Assembly (NCBI RefSeq): GCF_002005205.3
Contig: NZ_CP019702.2
Coordinates: forward strand, 620,001-684,000
Reading direction: 5' to 3'
DNA length: 64,000 bases
Source of the DNA: Rhizobium rhizogenes
GTDB lineage: Bacteria > Pseudomonadota > Alphaproteobacteria > Rhizobiales > Rhizobiaceae
Part shown: piece after piece, positions 36,826 through 45,755 of the stretch
Layout of the letters: every line of letters begins with the position of its first letter
How positions within the stretch are numbered: position 1 is the first letter of the stretch
Made by a program: the position numbers and the translations under genes
Notes under the pieces: generated by a model
Told to the model about the DNA's origin: nothing
Database searches by the model: none
Seen by the model: only the letters and a program-made list of their open reading frames with translations

Positions 36826-37476
36826 TTGGACAGTCTTCTCGAAGCAACGGAAACCTTCATTCGCACACATCAGGCATGGGCGGGCGCGATTGTCGGCTTC
36901 ATTGCCTTCGGGGAGTCGATCGTCATTCTCGGGCTCATAATTCCGGCCACAGCGCTGATGCTCCTGATCGGCGGGCTGGTCGGCAGCGGCGTCATCGACC
37001 CCTTTCCCGTGGTCACAGGAGCAATCATCGGCGCGGTACTCGGAGACATCGTATCCTACATGATGGGCAAATGGCTGGGGCCGAGCGTGGTTCATCGATG
37101 GCCATTGCGGCACTATCGCGAACGGGTCGCGCGGGTGCGGCTCTTTTTCCGGAAATACGGCTTCTTTGCCGTGTTCTTCGGCCGTTTTTTCGGACCTTTG
37201 CGCTGCACGGTTCCTCTGGTCGCGGGCATGATCGGGATGGATCAGCGCCGCTTCCAGGCTGCCAACATCGCCTCCGCCATTCTCTGGGTGCCTGTGCTGC
37301 TTGCCCCGGGCTGGCTCGCGGCAAAGGGCGCGGAACAGTTTGGCGAACTCACAGAGGTCCACTGGCTGGGCCTTGCGGTTCTGGCGACGGCAATTGCCAT
37401 TCTGATCGCCTTCGCCGGCGCCTGGATCACGCGACGCATGACCCCCGCCAGAAAGAGGCCAAGCCGCGCGCGGTGA
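36826..37476 (+). CDS. DedA-family membrane protein
   Basis: This 216-aa integral membrane protein has DedA features: GESIVILGLIIPATALMLLIG, GAIIGAVLGDIVSYMMGKWLG and the F-F-G-RF-x-G-x-x-R motif FAVFFGRFFGPLRCTVPLVAG. DedA proteins act in membrane lipid (undecaprenyl-phosphate/phospholipid) flipping and envelope homeostasis. The start is TTG 36826 with GCGGAG upstream. Confidence 0.85.
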   Translation: MDSLLEATETFIRTHQAWAGAIVGFIAFGESIVILGLIIPATALMLLIGGLVGSGVIDPFPVVTGAIIGAVLGDIVSYMMGKWLGPSVVHRWPLRHYRERVARVRLFFRKYGFFAVFFGRFFGPLRCTVPLVAGMIGMDQRRFQAANIASAILWVPVLLAPGWLAAKGAEQFGELTEVHWLGLAVLATAIAILIAFAGAWITRRMTPARKRPSRAR

Positions 37477-37678
37477 TGTTACCAGGCAGGCAAATTCCGC
37501 CGCTTCGCAAGCATTCCACACCCGGCATCAACGGCCCGCATCCGGTCGGGATGAATGAAAACGCTTTTCTGTCCGATGAAAATCTGCTAATTCGGCCAGC
37601 ACAAGAATTCACGGATAGCGGGATAAATTCACCCTATGCCTGACGAAGGCGACAGTACCGACAGTAGTCGACACCGAA

Positions 37679-37712
37679 CGAGGCTGGCTCGCGTGACGCG
37701 AAGCCAGCCTCG
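37679..37712 (+). terminator. Strong hairpin with T-rich tail upstream of TerC gene
   Basis: CGAGGCTGGCT/AGCCAGCCTCG plus an inner CGCG-TGA-CGCG helix, with a single bulged A, is followed by GATTTTCTTG. It lies about 200 bases after the DedA gene and about 95 bases before the TerC-CBS gene. It could terminate DedA readthrough or be an attenuator in the TerC leader. The rest of the 332-base gap (37477-37808) holds nothing else I can support. Confidence 0.55.
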
Positions 37713-37808
37713 GATTTTCTTGTTTCCCTCAACGCGACAGCTTTCAGCCTCGGATGTTCGGTCCGGGGCTTTGCGCGTTCGCACCCATTCCCATAAAGGC
37801 TCCTGAAC

Positions 37809-39365
37809 ATGGAATTCCTCGCAGATCCGAACATCTGGATCGGCCTCGTCACCCTTATCGTTCTCGAAGTCGTCCTCGGCATCGACAATCTCGTCTTCAT
37901 CGCGATCCTTGCCGACAAGCTGCCACCACACCAACGCCACAGGGCGCGCATCATCGGTCTGTCGCTCGCGCTTGTCATGCGCATCCTGCTGCTGTTCTCG
38001 ATCTCGTGGATCGTCACCCTGACACGGCCGCTGTTCACCGTCGCGGACTTCTCCTTCTCGGGGCGCGACCTCATCCTCATCCTCGGCGGTGCGTTCCTGC
38101 TTGCCAAGGGAACCCTGGAACTGCACGAGCGGCTGGAGGGCGGGCATAAGCCGAAAGAAGGCAAGGTGGTCCATGCCGTCTTCTGGCAGGTCATCGTGCA
38201 GATCGTCGTGCTCGATGCCGTGTTCTCGCTCGACAGCGTCATCACCGCCGTCGGCATGGTCAATAATCTCTGGGTGATGATCACCGCCGTCTGCGTGGCC
38301 ATGGCGGTGATGATGGCGGCCTCCAGGCCGCTGATGACATTCGTGTCGAAACATCCGACCGTGGTCATTCTGTGCCTTGGCTTCCTGTTGATGATCGGCT
38401 TCAGCCTGATCGTCGAAGGTTTCGGTTTCCATCTTCCGAAGGGTTACCTCTATGCGGCCATCGGCTTTTCCGTGCTCATTGAGGCGGCAAACCAGCTTGG
38501 CAGGCGCAACCGCGAAAAGCGCATCACCGCCGGTGATATGCGTGAACGCACCTCCGACGCCATCCTGCGGCTTCTCGGCGGCAGGGTTGGTGAACAACCG
38601 CTTGGCGAGACGGCCGATCTTATCGCCGAACAGGCCACCCTCAGCGACCTGTTCAAATCCGAAGAAAAGGACATGATCCGCGGCGTGCTGACACTTGCCG
38701 AGCGCCCCGTCGTGTCGATCATGACGCCACGCACCGAGATCGACTGGCTGGATATCGACGCCGACCCGGAGACGCTGCGCCACCGCCTGCTGGAACTCGA
38801 CCATTCCCGGTTGATGCTGGCGCAAGGCAAGCTGGACTCCTTTGTCGGCGTTGCCGCCACGAAGGACCTGCTGCGCGATCTTCTGCGTGACGGCAGCCTG
38901 AACCTCGAAAGCTCGCTGCGGCAGCCGCTTGTGGTGCATGAGAGCGCCACCGCCCTGCAGGTCATGGAACAGCTGCGCAAGTCTCCGTTGCAGATGGCCG
39001 TCATCATCGATGAATACGGTACGCTACAGGGGATCGCCACGCCGACGGATATTCTCGAGGCGATCGCCGGCGAATTCCCTGATGAGGGCGAGGAGCTGCT
39101 GATTTCGGAAAAGGCCGAAGACGGCTCCTGGCTTATCGACGGCGCCGTCGATGTCAGAAGGGCATCCTACCTTCTCGACATCGATCTGGTGGATGAGGCC
39201 GACCGCTACTCCACCGTCGCGGGCTACATCCTGTGGCGTCTCAATCGCCTTCCCGAAGTCGGCGAGCGTGTTTCCGGCGACGGCTTCGCTTTCGAGATCG
39301 TATCCCGCTCGGAACGGAACATCGAGAAGGTCCGGGCATGGAATGACGCGGTGAGCGAAGCCTAA
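37809..39365 (+). CDS. TerC-family membrane protein fused to CBS pair and CorC_HlyC domains
   Basis: This 518-aa protein has an N-terminal TerC domain with about seven membrane segments ([20 protein letters not shown] and [19 protein letters not shown] carry the paired acidic residues typical of TerC), a CBS-domain pair at about residues 300-420 ([37 protein letters not shown]) and a C-terminal CorC_HlyC domain (about 430-515). This is the YoaE/YegH-like arrangement. TerC-family proteins are implicated in metal (Mn) export, and the CBS/CorC parts would be regulatory; the ion here is inference. Confidence 0.88.
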   Translation: MEFLADPNIWIGLVTLIVLEVVLGIDNLVFIAILADKLPPHQRHRARIIGLSLALVMRILLLFSISWIVTLTRPLFTVADFSFSGRDLILILGGAFLLAKGTLELHERLEGGHKPKEGKVVHAVFWQVIVQIVVLDAVFSLDSVITAVGMVNNLWVMITAVCVAMAVMMAASRPLMTFVSKHPTVVILCLGFLLMIGFSLIVEGFGFHLPKGYLYAAIGFSVLIEAANQLGRRNREKRITAGDMRERTSDAILRLLGGRVGEQPLGETADLIAEQATLSDLFKSEEKDMIRGVLTLAERPVVSIMTPRTEIDWLDIDADPETLRHRLLELDHSRLMLAQGKLDSFVGVAATKDLLRDLLRDGSLNLESSLRQPLVVHESATALQVMEQLRKSPLQMAVIIDEYGTLQGIATPTDILEAIAGEFPDEGEELLISEKAEDGSWLIDGAVDVRRASYLLDIDLVDEADRYSTVAGYILWRLNRLPEVGERVSGDGFAFEIVSRSERNIEKVRAWNDAVSEA

Positions 39366-39374
39366 GACCGAAAA

Positions 39375-39406
39375 GCCGGGAGGATGCTGACTGGCAACCT
39401 CCCGGC
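39375..39406. terminator. Hairpin between TerC gene and the phosphate-ester operon
   Basis: GCCGGGAGG and CCTCCCGGC pair over 9 bases with a 14-base loop, just after the TerC stop. The leftward seven-gene operon ends at 39477, so the element may serve both converging transcripts. Confidence 0.55.
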
Positions 39407-39476
39407 CTATCTGGCGGGTCTCACACCGCAGGTCCGCCGCATCCCCCAAATCAGGTGACGCTGCGGTAACCTCTCT

Positions 39477-40103
39477 TCAGTGCGCGGCGTCGATCATCGC
39501 GATCCAGCCGGCGGCACGGCGGGCGGCATCCGCAAGCACGGGTTTCGGCGCCTTGAACCATTCGTTTTCCGGCAGTTCGCGCTTCACCCGCACAAATCCG
39601 ATGGCATCATCGAGTGTCGGAAACTCCACCGGCAGCGTCAGATGCAGAAAAAGCGCGACAACGGCGACGGAGCGCGAACGGCCACCCCGGCAATTGATGA
39701 GCACGTTGCCGCGTTCCCGACGAGGATAGGACGGCTTGTCGGGCAATATCTGCTCCAGCGCCGCGCGCAGGATATAGTGGGCCGCCACCATCTGTGTATC
39801 GGGGTTTCCGGCGCCATCGATCAGGCCGATCTTGTAATAGCGGATTTCGCCCGGCCCGTAGACACTGCCTTCATGATCGGAAACGACCTGTGACTGCTCC
39901 ACGAAATTGAAGTCCAGATTGACGGCGCAATTGACGACGGTGGTGATGCCGTTCTGGCGCAGGAGATTAAGGTCGCTCGCGCCCTCCTTTCCCGAAATGA
40001 ACAGATCGACGCCATAAAGCGGATGCCGCTCATAGATGCGGCTGAGCTTCGGCAATTCGCCGCTTTCCGGCTCTCGGGCTGGGGTCTGTTGCGGTTGCGG
40101 CAT
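39477..40103 (-). CDS. Dual-specificity-type (CX5R) phosphatase
   Basis: This 208-aa cysteine phosphatase has the P-loop VLINCRGGRSRSVAVVALF (Cys at about residue 139). The residue before the catalytic Cys is Asn instead of the usual His of HCX5R. A likely general-acid region lies upstream (IGLIDGAGNPDT). It has no signal peptide, so it should act in the cytoplasm. It is the last gene of the operon that encodes an importer and an inositol-monophosphatase-family enzyme, and it has a close paralogue at 52512-53120 next to a second such enzyme. GGAGAC precedes the ATG. Confidence 0.82.
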   Translation of the reverse strand: MPQPQQTPAREPESGELPKLSRIYERHPLYGVDLFISGKEGASDLNLLRQNGITTVVNCAVNLDFNFVEQSQVVSDHEGSVYGPGEIRYYKIGLIDGAGNPDTQMVAAHYILRAALEQILPDKPSYPRRERGNVLINCRGGRSRSVAVVALFLHLTLPVEFPTLDDAIGFVRVKRELPENEWFKAPKPVLADAARRAAGWIAMIDAAH

Positions 40104-40151
40104 GTCATGTCTCCATCGGCGCCTATTTGGCCGCCGTCATTTATAACGTCT

Positions 40152-41090
40152 TCAGAACTTCGCGGTCGTTTGGTTCAGCCGTATCGCGGCATTGGCGATG
40201 CGGCCTTCGGATATGGATCGCGCCACCCGGTTCAATGTTGGATAGCTCGCCCCCACACCCGTGGCGATATAGCCGGGGCAGAGGAAATCGGCGGAACCCT
40301 CCGCCACTTTTCCGAGGGTCAGCGGCTCATAGGTTCCGCCGGCATTCCTGAGGATGAGGATAGCGGCGGCCACATCCCAGGCATTGACGCCGAAACCGGC
40401 GGCCGCATCCGTCCAGCCGGCCGCGACATGGGCGATGCTGAGTGCTGCGCTGCCGGGCCGGCGCAATGTCGAAAAGGTCTCGGCAAGAGTGCCGAAATTG
40501 GCGAGCGCCACATCCCGCCCATCCAGCCGGAAATCGCGCGAAACGGGGTAGCCGGTGATCAGCGTCGCGCGCGTCTCATCTGCGACGCTGCGGGACTGCA
40601 GCCTTTCGCCGTTCAGATAGGAAGCCTTGAGGTCGGCGGAAAACATCTGGTCTGTCACGGGATCATAGACCACCCCGGCAACGGTTTTCCCGTCGATGAC
40701 GGCGGCGATGGAGACACACCAGAAGGCAAGGCCGCGGGCGAAATTCGCCGTACCGTCAATGGGGTCGACATACCATTGTACCGCGCCGCTGCCGATCTGT
40801 CCGCCTTCTTCACCCATGATCGCCGAATTGGGTTCCCTTTCGAGAATGACGGCGCGAATGGCGGCTTCGGCCCGTTTGTCGTGAATGGTGACGATATCGT
40901 GGAGATCGACCTTGTAGTCTACGGCCATATCGGAGCGAAACGCGGCCAGCAGCGGATCACGCACCGCACGCGCGGCAGTCTCGGCGATTTCCATCAACCG
41001 CACGGAGTGGGCAAGCGCCTTCTCATTTTCAGGTTTCCGTTCGGTGGAGCGTGATGTCTGCATCGGCATATCCAGTCTGTTCATTCCCAT
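40152..41090 (-). CDS. Inositol monophosphatase family protein
   Basis: This 312-aa Mg2+-dependent phosphatase has IMPase motif 1 WYVDPIDGTANFARG, the upstream metal-binding Glu pair in SAIMGEEGG, and the C-terminal motif FGVNAWDVAAAILIL (WD(V/I)AA). Family members hydrolyse myo-inositol phosphates, 2-glycerophosphate or similar monoesters. It is sixth in the operon starting at 47608, just after three binding-protein genes. The start is uncertain: ATG codons at 41090 and 41084 both lack a good Shine-Dalgarno. Confidence 0.85.
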   Translation of the reverse strand: MGMNRLDMPMQTSRSTERKPENEKALAHSVRLMEIAETAARAVRDPLLAAFRSDMAVDYKVDLHDIVTIHDKRAEAAIRAVILEREPNSAIMGEEGGQIGSGAVQWYVDPIDGTANFARGLAFWCVSIAAVIDGKTVAGVVYDPVTDQMFSADLKASYLNGERLQSRSVADETRATLITGYPVSRDFRLDGRDVALANFGTLAETFSTLRRPGSAALSIAHVAAGWTDAAAGFGVNAWDVAAAILILRNAGGTYEPLTLGKVAEGSADFLCPGYIATGVGASYPTLNRVARSISEGRIANAAIRLNQTTAKF

Positions 41091-41132
41091 GAGAAAGAGG
41101 CGGCGGCGCGGTTCATGCCGCGCCAGCCGGGA

Positions 41133-42248
41133 TTATTTTCTGTAATTGACGCGCCAGAAATCCTGCCACTCCTCGCGCCGGTCGAAATCATCGAGACCGG
41201 TGGCGGAATCGTAACCCATCAGCCTGTCGGCGACCTTCATCAGGCCCGAAGGCTCGTCAGCCGGCATCTGGATGTCGGTATTGGTCGGCAGCTTGCCGTC
41301 CTTCATCTGCGGAGCGATGCCCTCTTCCGTCAGGACGTAATGAATGAAGAGCTTGGCCGTGTTCGGGCTTCTGGTCTTGGAGGCCATCAGGCCGAGCTTG
41401 ATATAGGTCCAGCCGACCCAGGGATCGAGATCGGTGCAGAGGCCGAGCTTGTAGCCCTTATCGGCATTGTCGCGGAACTTTGCCGAACTGAGCAGGCCGA
41501 AGAAGGGCTGTTTCTGGCCGGGAGCGCCGACCGCCTCCGCCACCGGGTCGTCACCTTCGGTGGCAAGCGGGCCGTTTGCAGCCATCGCCTTGATCCAGGC
41601 GGCTGCCGCGCCCTTCTCCTCCATCTCCTTGCCGGAATGGGCCTTGTAGGCTGCCGCCACCTTTTCATTGCCGTGGGCTTCGAGCTGATTGAACCAGTCC
41701 GTATAGGTGCTCTTGCTCAAGGGATCGACCATGGCGACCTTGCCTTTCCATTTCGGCTCGGTCAGTTCCCAGATATTCGTCACCGGGCATTTGTCATGGG
41801 CTTCGGTATTATAGGCCCAGACATTGGCATTGGTGGAAATTGCCAGCGGGTTCTGAAACTGCGCCGGGATTTTCGAGGCCATGTCGCCCGGCAGGTAATT
41901 CTCGACAAAACCCGCCGGCAGAAGCTGGGCGAGCGCCGATGGCGCGTCGGTGATCAGCACCACATCGCCTTGCACGTTGCCGGACTGGCTTTCACGGATG
42001 ATCATCTCCAGCTGGCTATTGGCCGAGACCTTCACACCCGTTGCCTTCAGCCCGTATTTGGCGCTGAACTTATCGGCCATCTCGACGATCTTGCCGGTGC
42101 TGTCATAGATATTGATCGGCTTTTCCTGCTTTGCCGCCGCCAGGATCTTATCCAGATCGAAGGCCTCTTCGGCCGCAGCAGCCATGGCAGACAATCCGAT
42201 CATTGCCGCAGCAATGGCTGACACCGCTCTCAAATTTGTTCTTTTCAT
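41133..42248 (-). CDS. ABC transporter periplasmic binding protein, paralogue 1 of 3
   Basis: This 371-aa protein has a signal peptide (AIAAAMIGLSAMAAAAEE) and a type-2 periplasmic fold of the iron/polyamine-like group: INIYDSTGKIVEMADKFSAKYG, GDVVLITDAPSALAQLLPAG, KCPVTNIWELTEPKWKGKVA, TYTDWFNQLEAHG, then EEWQDFWRVNYRK at the C-terminus. It is closest to paralogue 3 (43463-44587), and the same landmarks recur in all three. ATG 42248 (MKRTNLRA) is the start. It lies in one operon with the permease and ATPase. Confidence 0.87.
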   Translation of the reverse strand: MKRTNLRAVSAIAAAMIGLSAMAAAAEEAFDLDKILAAAKQEKPINIYDSTGKIVEMADKFSAKYGLKATGVKVSANSQLEMIIRESQSGNVQGDVVLITDAPSALAQLLPAGFVENYLPGDMASKIPAQFQNPLAISTNANVWAYNTEAHDKCPVTNIWELTEPKWKGKVAMVDPLSKSTYTDWFNQLEAHGNEKVAAAYKAHSGKEMEEKGAAAAWIKAMAANGPLATEGDDPVAEAVGAPGQKQPFFGLLSSAKFRDNADKGYKLGLCTDLDPWVGWTYIKLGLMASKTRSPNTAKLFIHYVLTEEGIAPQMKDGKLPTNTDIQMPADEPSGLMKVADRLMGYDSATGLDDFDRREEWQDFWRVNYRK

Positions 42249-42298
42249 CGTTTCCCCTCCCAAGGAAAAGACAGGCGGGCTTGGCGCCCGCCTTCCGT

Positions 42299-43447
42299 TT
42301 ATTTTTTGTAGTTTACCCGCCAGAAATCCTGCCAGCCTTCACGCTTGTCGAGGTCGTCGGCCGCCGTTGCGGCGTCGAACGCCACAAGCTCATCGAGATG
42401 ATCGGCAACCTTCGAGGGTTCATCCGCCGGCAGGGCGATTTTTGTATTGCCGGAGAGTTTGCCGTCGGCGGTCTGGGGTGCGATGCCCTCTTCCGTCATC
42501 AGGTAATGCAGGAAAAGCTTTGCCGCATTCGGGCTTTTCGTCTGCCCGGCAATCAGCCCGAAGCCGGGGTAGAGAAATCCGGAGAATGGCTTTACACCGC
42601 TGCAAAGACCGAGCTTCAGCCCCTTGGCCTCATTGTCGCGATATTTCGCCACCGAAGTGATGACGAAGAAAGGATCGGCCTGCCCCGGCGCACCGGCCGC
42701 ATCCGCAACCGAACTCGAATCCGTCAGCAGCGGCGCATTTTCGGCAAAGGCCTTCACCCAGGCCGCCGTTGCGCTTTTTTCGCCCGTTTCCAGCTTTTTG
42801 CCGTAGAGGTCCTCATAGGCCCTGGCGACATCGGCATCGTGGTGGGTTTCGATCTGGTTGAACCAGTCGGCGTAAAGCGGCTTGTCGAAGAGATCGAGCA
42901 TGGCCAGCTTGCCCTTCCACCGCGGCTCAGTCAGCTGCCAGATATTGGTGACCGGGCATGTATCGTATTTCTCGGTATTGTAGGTAAACACATGCGGGTC
43001 CGAGACGACGACCAGCGGATCGCGCAGCTTTTGCGGAATATCGCCTTCCATATCCGGCGGTGACCAACTGGTGGCGATGCCTTCTGGCAAAAGCTCGCCC
43101 ATGGCGGAGGCGACATCGGTTGCGACACTGACATCGCCGACGACATTGCCGGCCCGATGCTCGCGGATCATCAGCTCAACCTGCGTCGCCTCGTTCACCT
43201 TCTTGCCGCTCGCCTGCACGCCGTATTTGGCGGTGAAGGCCTGCGCGGTGTCCACGATCTTGCCGGTCACCGCATAAACGGTGATCGGCTTTTCCTTCTT
43301 CGCGGCATCGATGAGGGCATCGAGATTAAAAGCGTCCTGCGCATAGGCGGCCCCGCTGAGTGCCAGCGAGAAGCCAAGGCAAATTGCGGAGGCGGTCCCC
43401 CGCCGCCTGCGCTCATTGCCATTCCTGTTCTGAGTAGTGATCGTCAC
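42299..43447 (-). CDS. ABC transporter periplasmic binding protein, paralogue 2 of 3
   Basis: This 382-aa paralogue has a slightly longer N-terminus and a signal peptide (AICLGFSLALSGAAYAQD). It shares the landmarks AKKEKPITVYAVTGKIVDTA, GDVSVATDVASAMGELLPEG, CPVTNIWQLTEPRWKGKLA and the terminal DFWRVNYKK, but differs more from the other two. Substitutions such as YAVTGKI for YDSTGKI may reflect a different ligand. The start is GTG 43447 with GGGGGGACC upstream, 15 bases after the previous gene's stop. Confidence 0.87.
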   Translation of the reverse strand: MTITTQNRNGNERRRRGTASAICLGFSLALSGAAYAQDAFNLDALIDAAKKEKPITVYAVTGKIVDTAQAFTAKYGVQASGKKVNEATQVELMIREHRAGNVVGDVSVATDVASAMGELLPEGIATSWSPPDMEGDIPQKLRDPLVVVSDPHVFTYNTEKYDTCPVTNIWQLTEPRWKGKLAMLDLFDKPLYADWFNQIETHHDADVARAYEDLYGKKLETGEKSATAAWVKAFAENAPLLTDSSSVADAAGAPGQADPFFVITSVAKYRDNEAKGLKLGLCSGVKPFSGFLYPGFGLIAGQTKSPNAAKLFLHYLMTEEGIAPQTADGKLSGNTKIALPADEPSKVADHLDELVAFDAATAADDLDKREGWQDFWRVNYKK

Positions 43448-43462
43448 CAGTTGGTCCCCCCG

Positions 43463-44587
43463 TTATTTTTTGTAGTTCACACGCCAGAAGTCCTGCCAGG
43501 TTTCACGCGCATCCCAGTCGTCGAGGCTGGTCGCCATGCTGTAGGGCAGAATGTCATCGAGAACGGCGCCGATACCCGAAGGCTCGTCGGCCGGCAGGCT
43601 CACTTCCTTGTTGGTCGACATCTTGCCGTCGATCGCCTGCGGCGCGATGCCTTCGGCGGTCATGACGTAATGGATGAAGAGCTTTGCCGCATTCGGGCTA
43701 TTCGTGCCCTTGGTAATCAGGCCGACACCCGGATAGAGCCAGCCGACCCACGGTTTCAGCTCCTTGCAGAGGCCAAGTTTCATGCCCTTCTCGGCATTGT
43801 CGCGGAACTTCGCCGAGCTGATGAGGCCCATGAAGGGCTCCTTCTGGCCGGGAGCACCAACGGCTTCGGCGGCGGCCGCATCGGCATCGGTCAGCAACGG
43901 AGCGTTGGCGGCAAGCGCCTTCACCCATGCCGCGGTTGCGCTCTTTTCCCCGGTTTCGAGGTCCTTGCCGTAAAGCGCCTTATAGGCCGCCTTCACTTCA
44001 CCGTCACCATGGCTGGCCATCTGGTTGAACCAGTCGACGTAGGAGGCCTTGCCGAGCGGATCCTGCATCGCCACCTTGCCCTTCCACTTCGGGTCGGTCA
44101 GTTCCCAGATATTGGAAACGGGGCACTTGTCGAAAAGCTCGCTATTATAGGCCCAGACATTGGCGCTGGTGACGACGGTAAGCGGGTCCTGATATTCCGG
44201 CGGAATATTGCCGGCCATATCCGGCGGCAGCCAGCTTTCGACAAAACCCATCGGAATAAGCTGCGCCATCGCCGCCGGCGCATCGCTGATGATCGAGACA
44301 TCGCCCTGAATATTGTTGGCGCGCGCCTCGCGGATGATCATCTCCAGCTGAGCCGAGGCCTTGACCTTCGCGCCCTCGGCACCGACACCATATTTCGCGG
44401 CAAAGTTCTTCGCCATTTCGACGATCTTGCCGGTGCTGTCATAAACGGTGATCGGCTTTTCCTTTTTTGCCGCCTCGATCAGGGCATTGAGGTCGAACGG
44501 CTCTTCCGCCTTCGCCGCGCCGCCAAACGTCGCAACAATTGCCGTTGCACATAACAGCCGGCTCAAACCCGTCATTGTCCGCTTCAT
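43463..44587 (-). CDS. ABC transporter periplasmic binding protein, paralogue 3 of 3
   Basis: This 374-aa paralogue has a signal peptide (LLCATAIVATFGGAAKAEE), then ITVYDSTGKIVEMAKNFAAKYG, SAQLEMIIREARANNIQGDV, KCPVSNIWELTDPKWKGKVA and the terminal DFWRVNYKK. It is the first binding-protein gene after the ATPase. Extensive identity with paralogue 1 shows recent tandem duplication relative to paralogue 2. Confidence 0.88.
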   Translation of the reverse strand: MKRTMTGLSRLLCATAIVATFGGAAKAEEPFDLNALIEAAKKEKPITVYDSTGKIVEMAKNFAAKYGVGAEGAKVKASAQLEMIIREARANNIQGDVSIISDAPAAMAQLIPMGFVESWLPPDMAGNIPPEYQDPLTVVTSANVWAYNSELFDKCPVSNIWELTDPKWKGKVAMQDPLGKASYVDWFNQMASHGDGEVKAAYKALYGKDLETGEKSATAAWVKALAANAPLLTDADAAAAEAVGAPGQKEPFMGLISSAKFRDNAEKGMKLGLCKELKPWVGWLYPGVGLITKGTNSPNAAKLFIHYVMTAEGIAPQAIDGKMSTNKEVSLPADEPSGIGAVLDDILPYSMATSLDDWDARETWQDFWRVNYKK

Positions 44588-44621
44588 ACTGTTTCTCCTT
44601 CAGCCGTCTTTATCGGCGTTT

Positions 44622-45755
44622 TCAGTTGTAGGTGCTGTTGCGTAGAATGGCGTCCGCCTCGGTGATCCGCTGCCCCTTGGCGTCAAAGGCGTGCAGGGCC
44701 TCGGGCGGCACGTGGAAGAACACGCGGTCGCCACTGTCGATACGCGGCAGGGAATGGGTGGTCAGGAACAGCGTGTGGTTTTCGCTTCTGAGTTCGAGAA
44801 TCCAGCTGCCGCCGGTTGGCAATACGCCCGTTACCGTCATCTCGCCGGAGAAGCTGCCCTGCGGCACATCCTCAGGCTTCATCGCATAACCCATCGCCTC
44901 CGGCCGCATGCCGATAGAGGCAATGCCGCGCAGCTGCGGATAACGCGCTGCAAAATAGGCTTCCGCCTTGTCGGCAACATCCGAGACGCCGGGCTGGCCG
45001 AAGGTCAGGATATTGATCGGCGGGCTGCCGACAAATTCGGCGACGAAGCGGTTGGCCGGACGATCATAGATGTCGTTCGGCGTGCCCATCTGCTGCAGCG
45101 TGCCCTCGTTCATGACGGCGATGGTGGTGGCAAGCGTCATGGCTTCCCACTGGTCATGTGTCACGAAGACGATGGTGGTCTTGAACTCCTTGTGCAGCCG
45201 CTTCAGCTCGGCGCGCATTTCCAGCCGCAGCCGGGCATCCAGATTGGAGAGTGGTTCGTCCAGAAGCAGAACGCCGGGATTGACGGCCAGCATGCGGGCA
45301 AGCGCCACGCGCTGCTGCTGGCCACCGGAAAGCTGCGACGGGTAACGGTCGCGATATTTGGCAATGTCGAGCGCCTGCATGACGCGTTCGACACGGGCTT
45401 CACGTTCGGCCTTCGGCAGCTTGCGCAGACGCAGGCCGAAATCCGTGTTGCGCTCGATGGTCAAATGCGGCCACAGCGCATAGCTCTGGAAGACCAGGCC
45501 CATTTCACGCTTTTCCGGCGGCACGAAGATGCCATCGGTAACGGAATCGATCACCCGGTCGCCGACGCGGATTTCCCCGCCGGAGAGGTTTTCGAGGCCG
45601 GCGATCATCCGCAGCGTCGTGGTCTTGCCGCAGCCGGAAGGGCCGAGCAGACACATGAACTCGCCGTCACGGATTTCAAGATCGAGATCGGAAACCGCAT
45701 TTGCGGAATTCACACCGTAGTTTTTCTGCGCACCGCGCAGGTTGATGGTAGGCAT
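44622..45755 (-). CDS. ABC transporter ATP-binding protein
   Basis: This 377-aa importer ATPase has Walker A GPSGCGKTT (about residues 38-46), the signature LSGGQQQRVALARML, Walker B VLLLDEPLSNLD and the H-loop FVTHDQWEAMTL, with a C-terminal TOBE domain (about 255-370). It belongs to the PotA/FbpC/PhnT-like group. Its ATG overlaps the TGA of the permease gene (ATGA), so the two are coupled. Confidence 0.9.
   Translation of the reverse strand: MPTINLRGAQKNYGVNSANAVSDLDLEIRDGEFMCLLGPSGCGKTTTLRMIAGLENLSGGEIRVGDRVIDSVTDGIFVPPEKREMGLVFQSYALWPHLTIERNTDFGLRLRKLPKAEREARVERVMQALDIAKYRDRYPSQLSGGQQQRVALARMLAVNPGVLLLDEPLSNLDARLRLEMRAELKRLHKEFKTTIVFVTHDQWEAMTLATTIAVMNEGTLQQMGTPNDIYDRPANRFVAEFVGSPPINILTFGQPGVSDVADKAEAYFAARYPQLRGIASIGMRPEAMGYAMKPEDVPQGSFSGEMTVTGVLPTGGSWILELRSENHTLFLTTHSLPRIDSGDRVFFHVPPEALHAFDAKGQRITEADAILRNSTYN

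Noticed and set aside
37636..37806. Possible small gene in the TerC leader
   Set aside because: It would run through the strong hairpin and lacks a Shine-Dalgarno.
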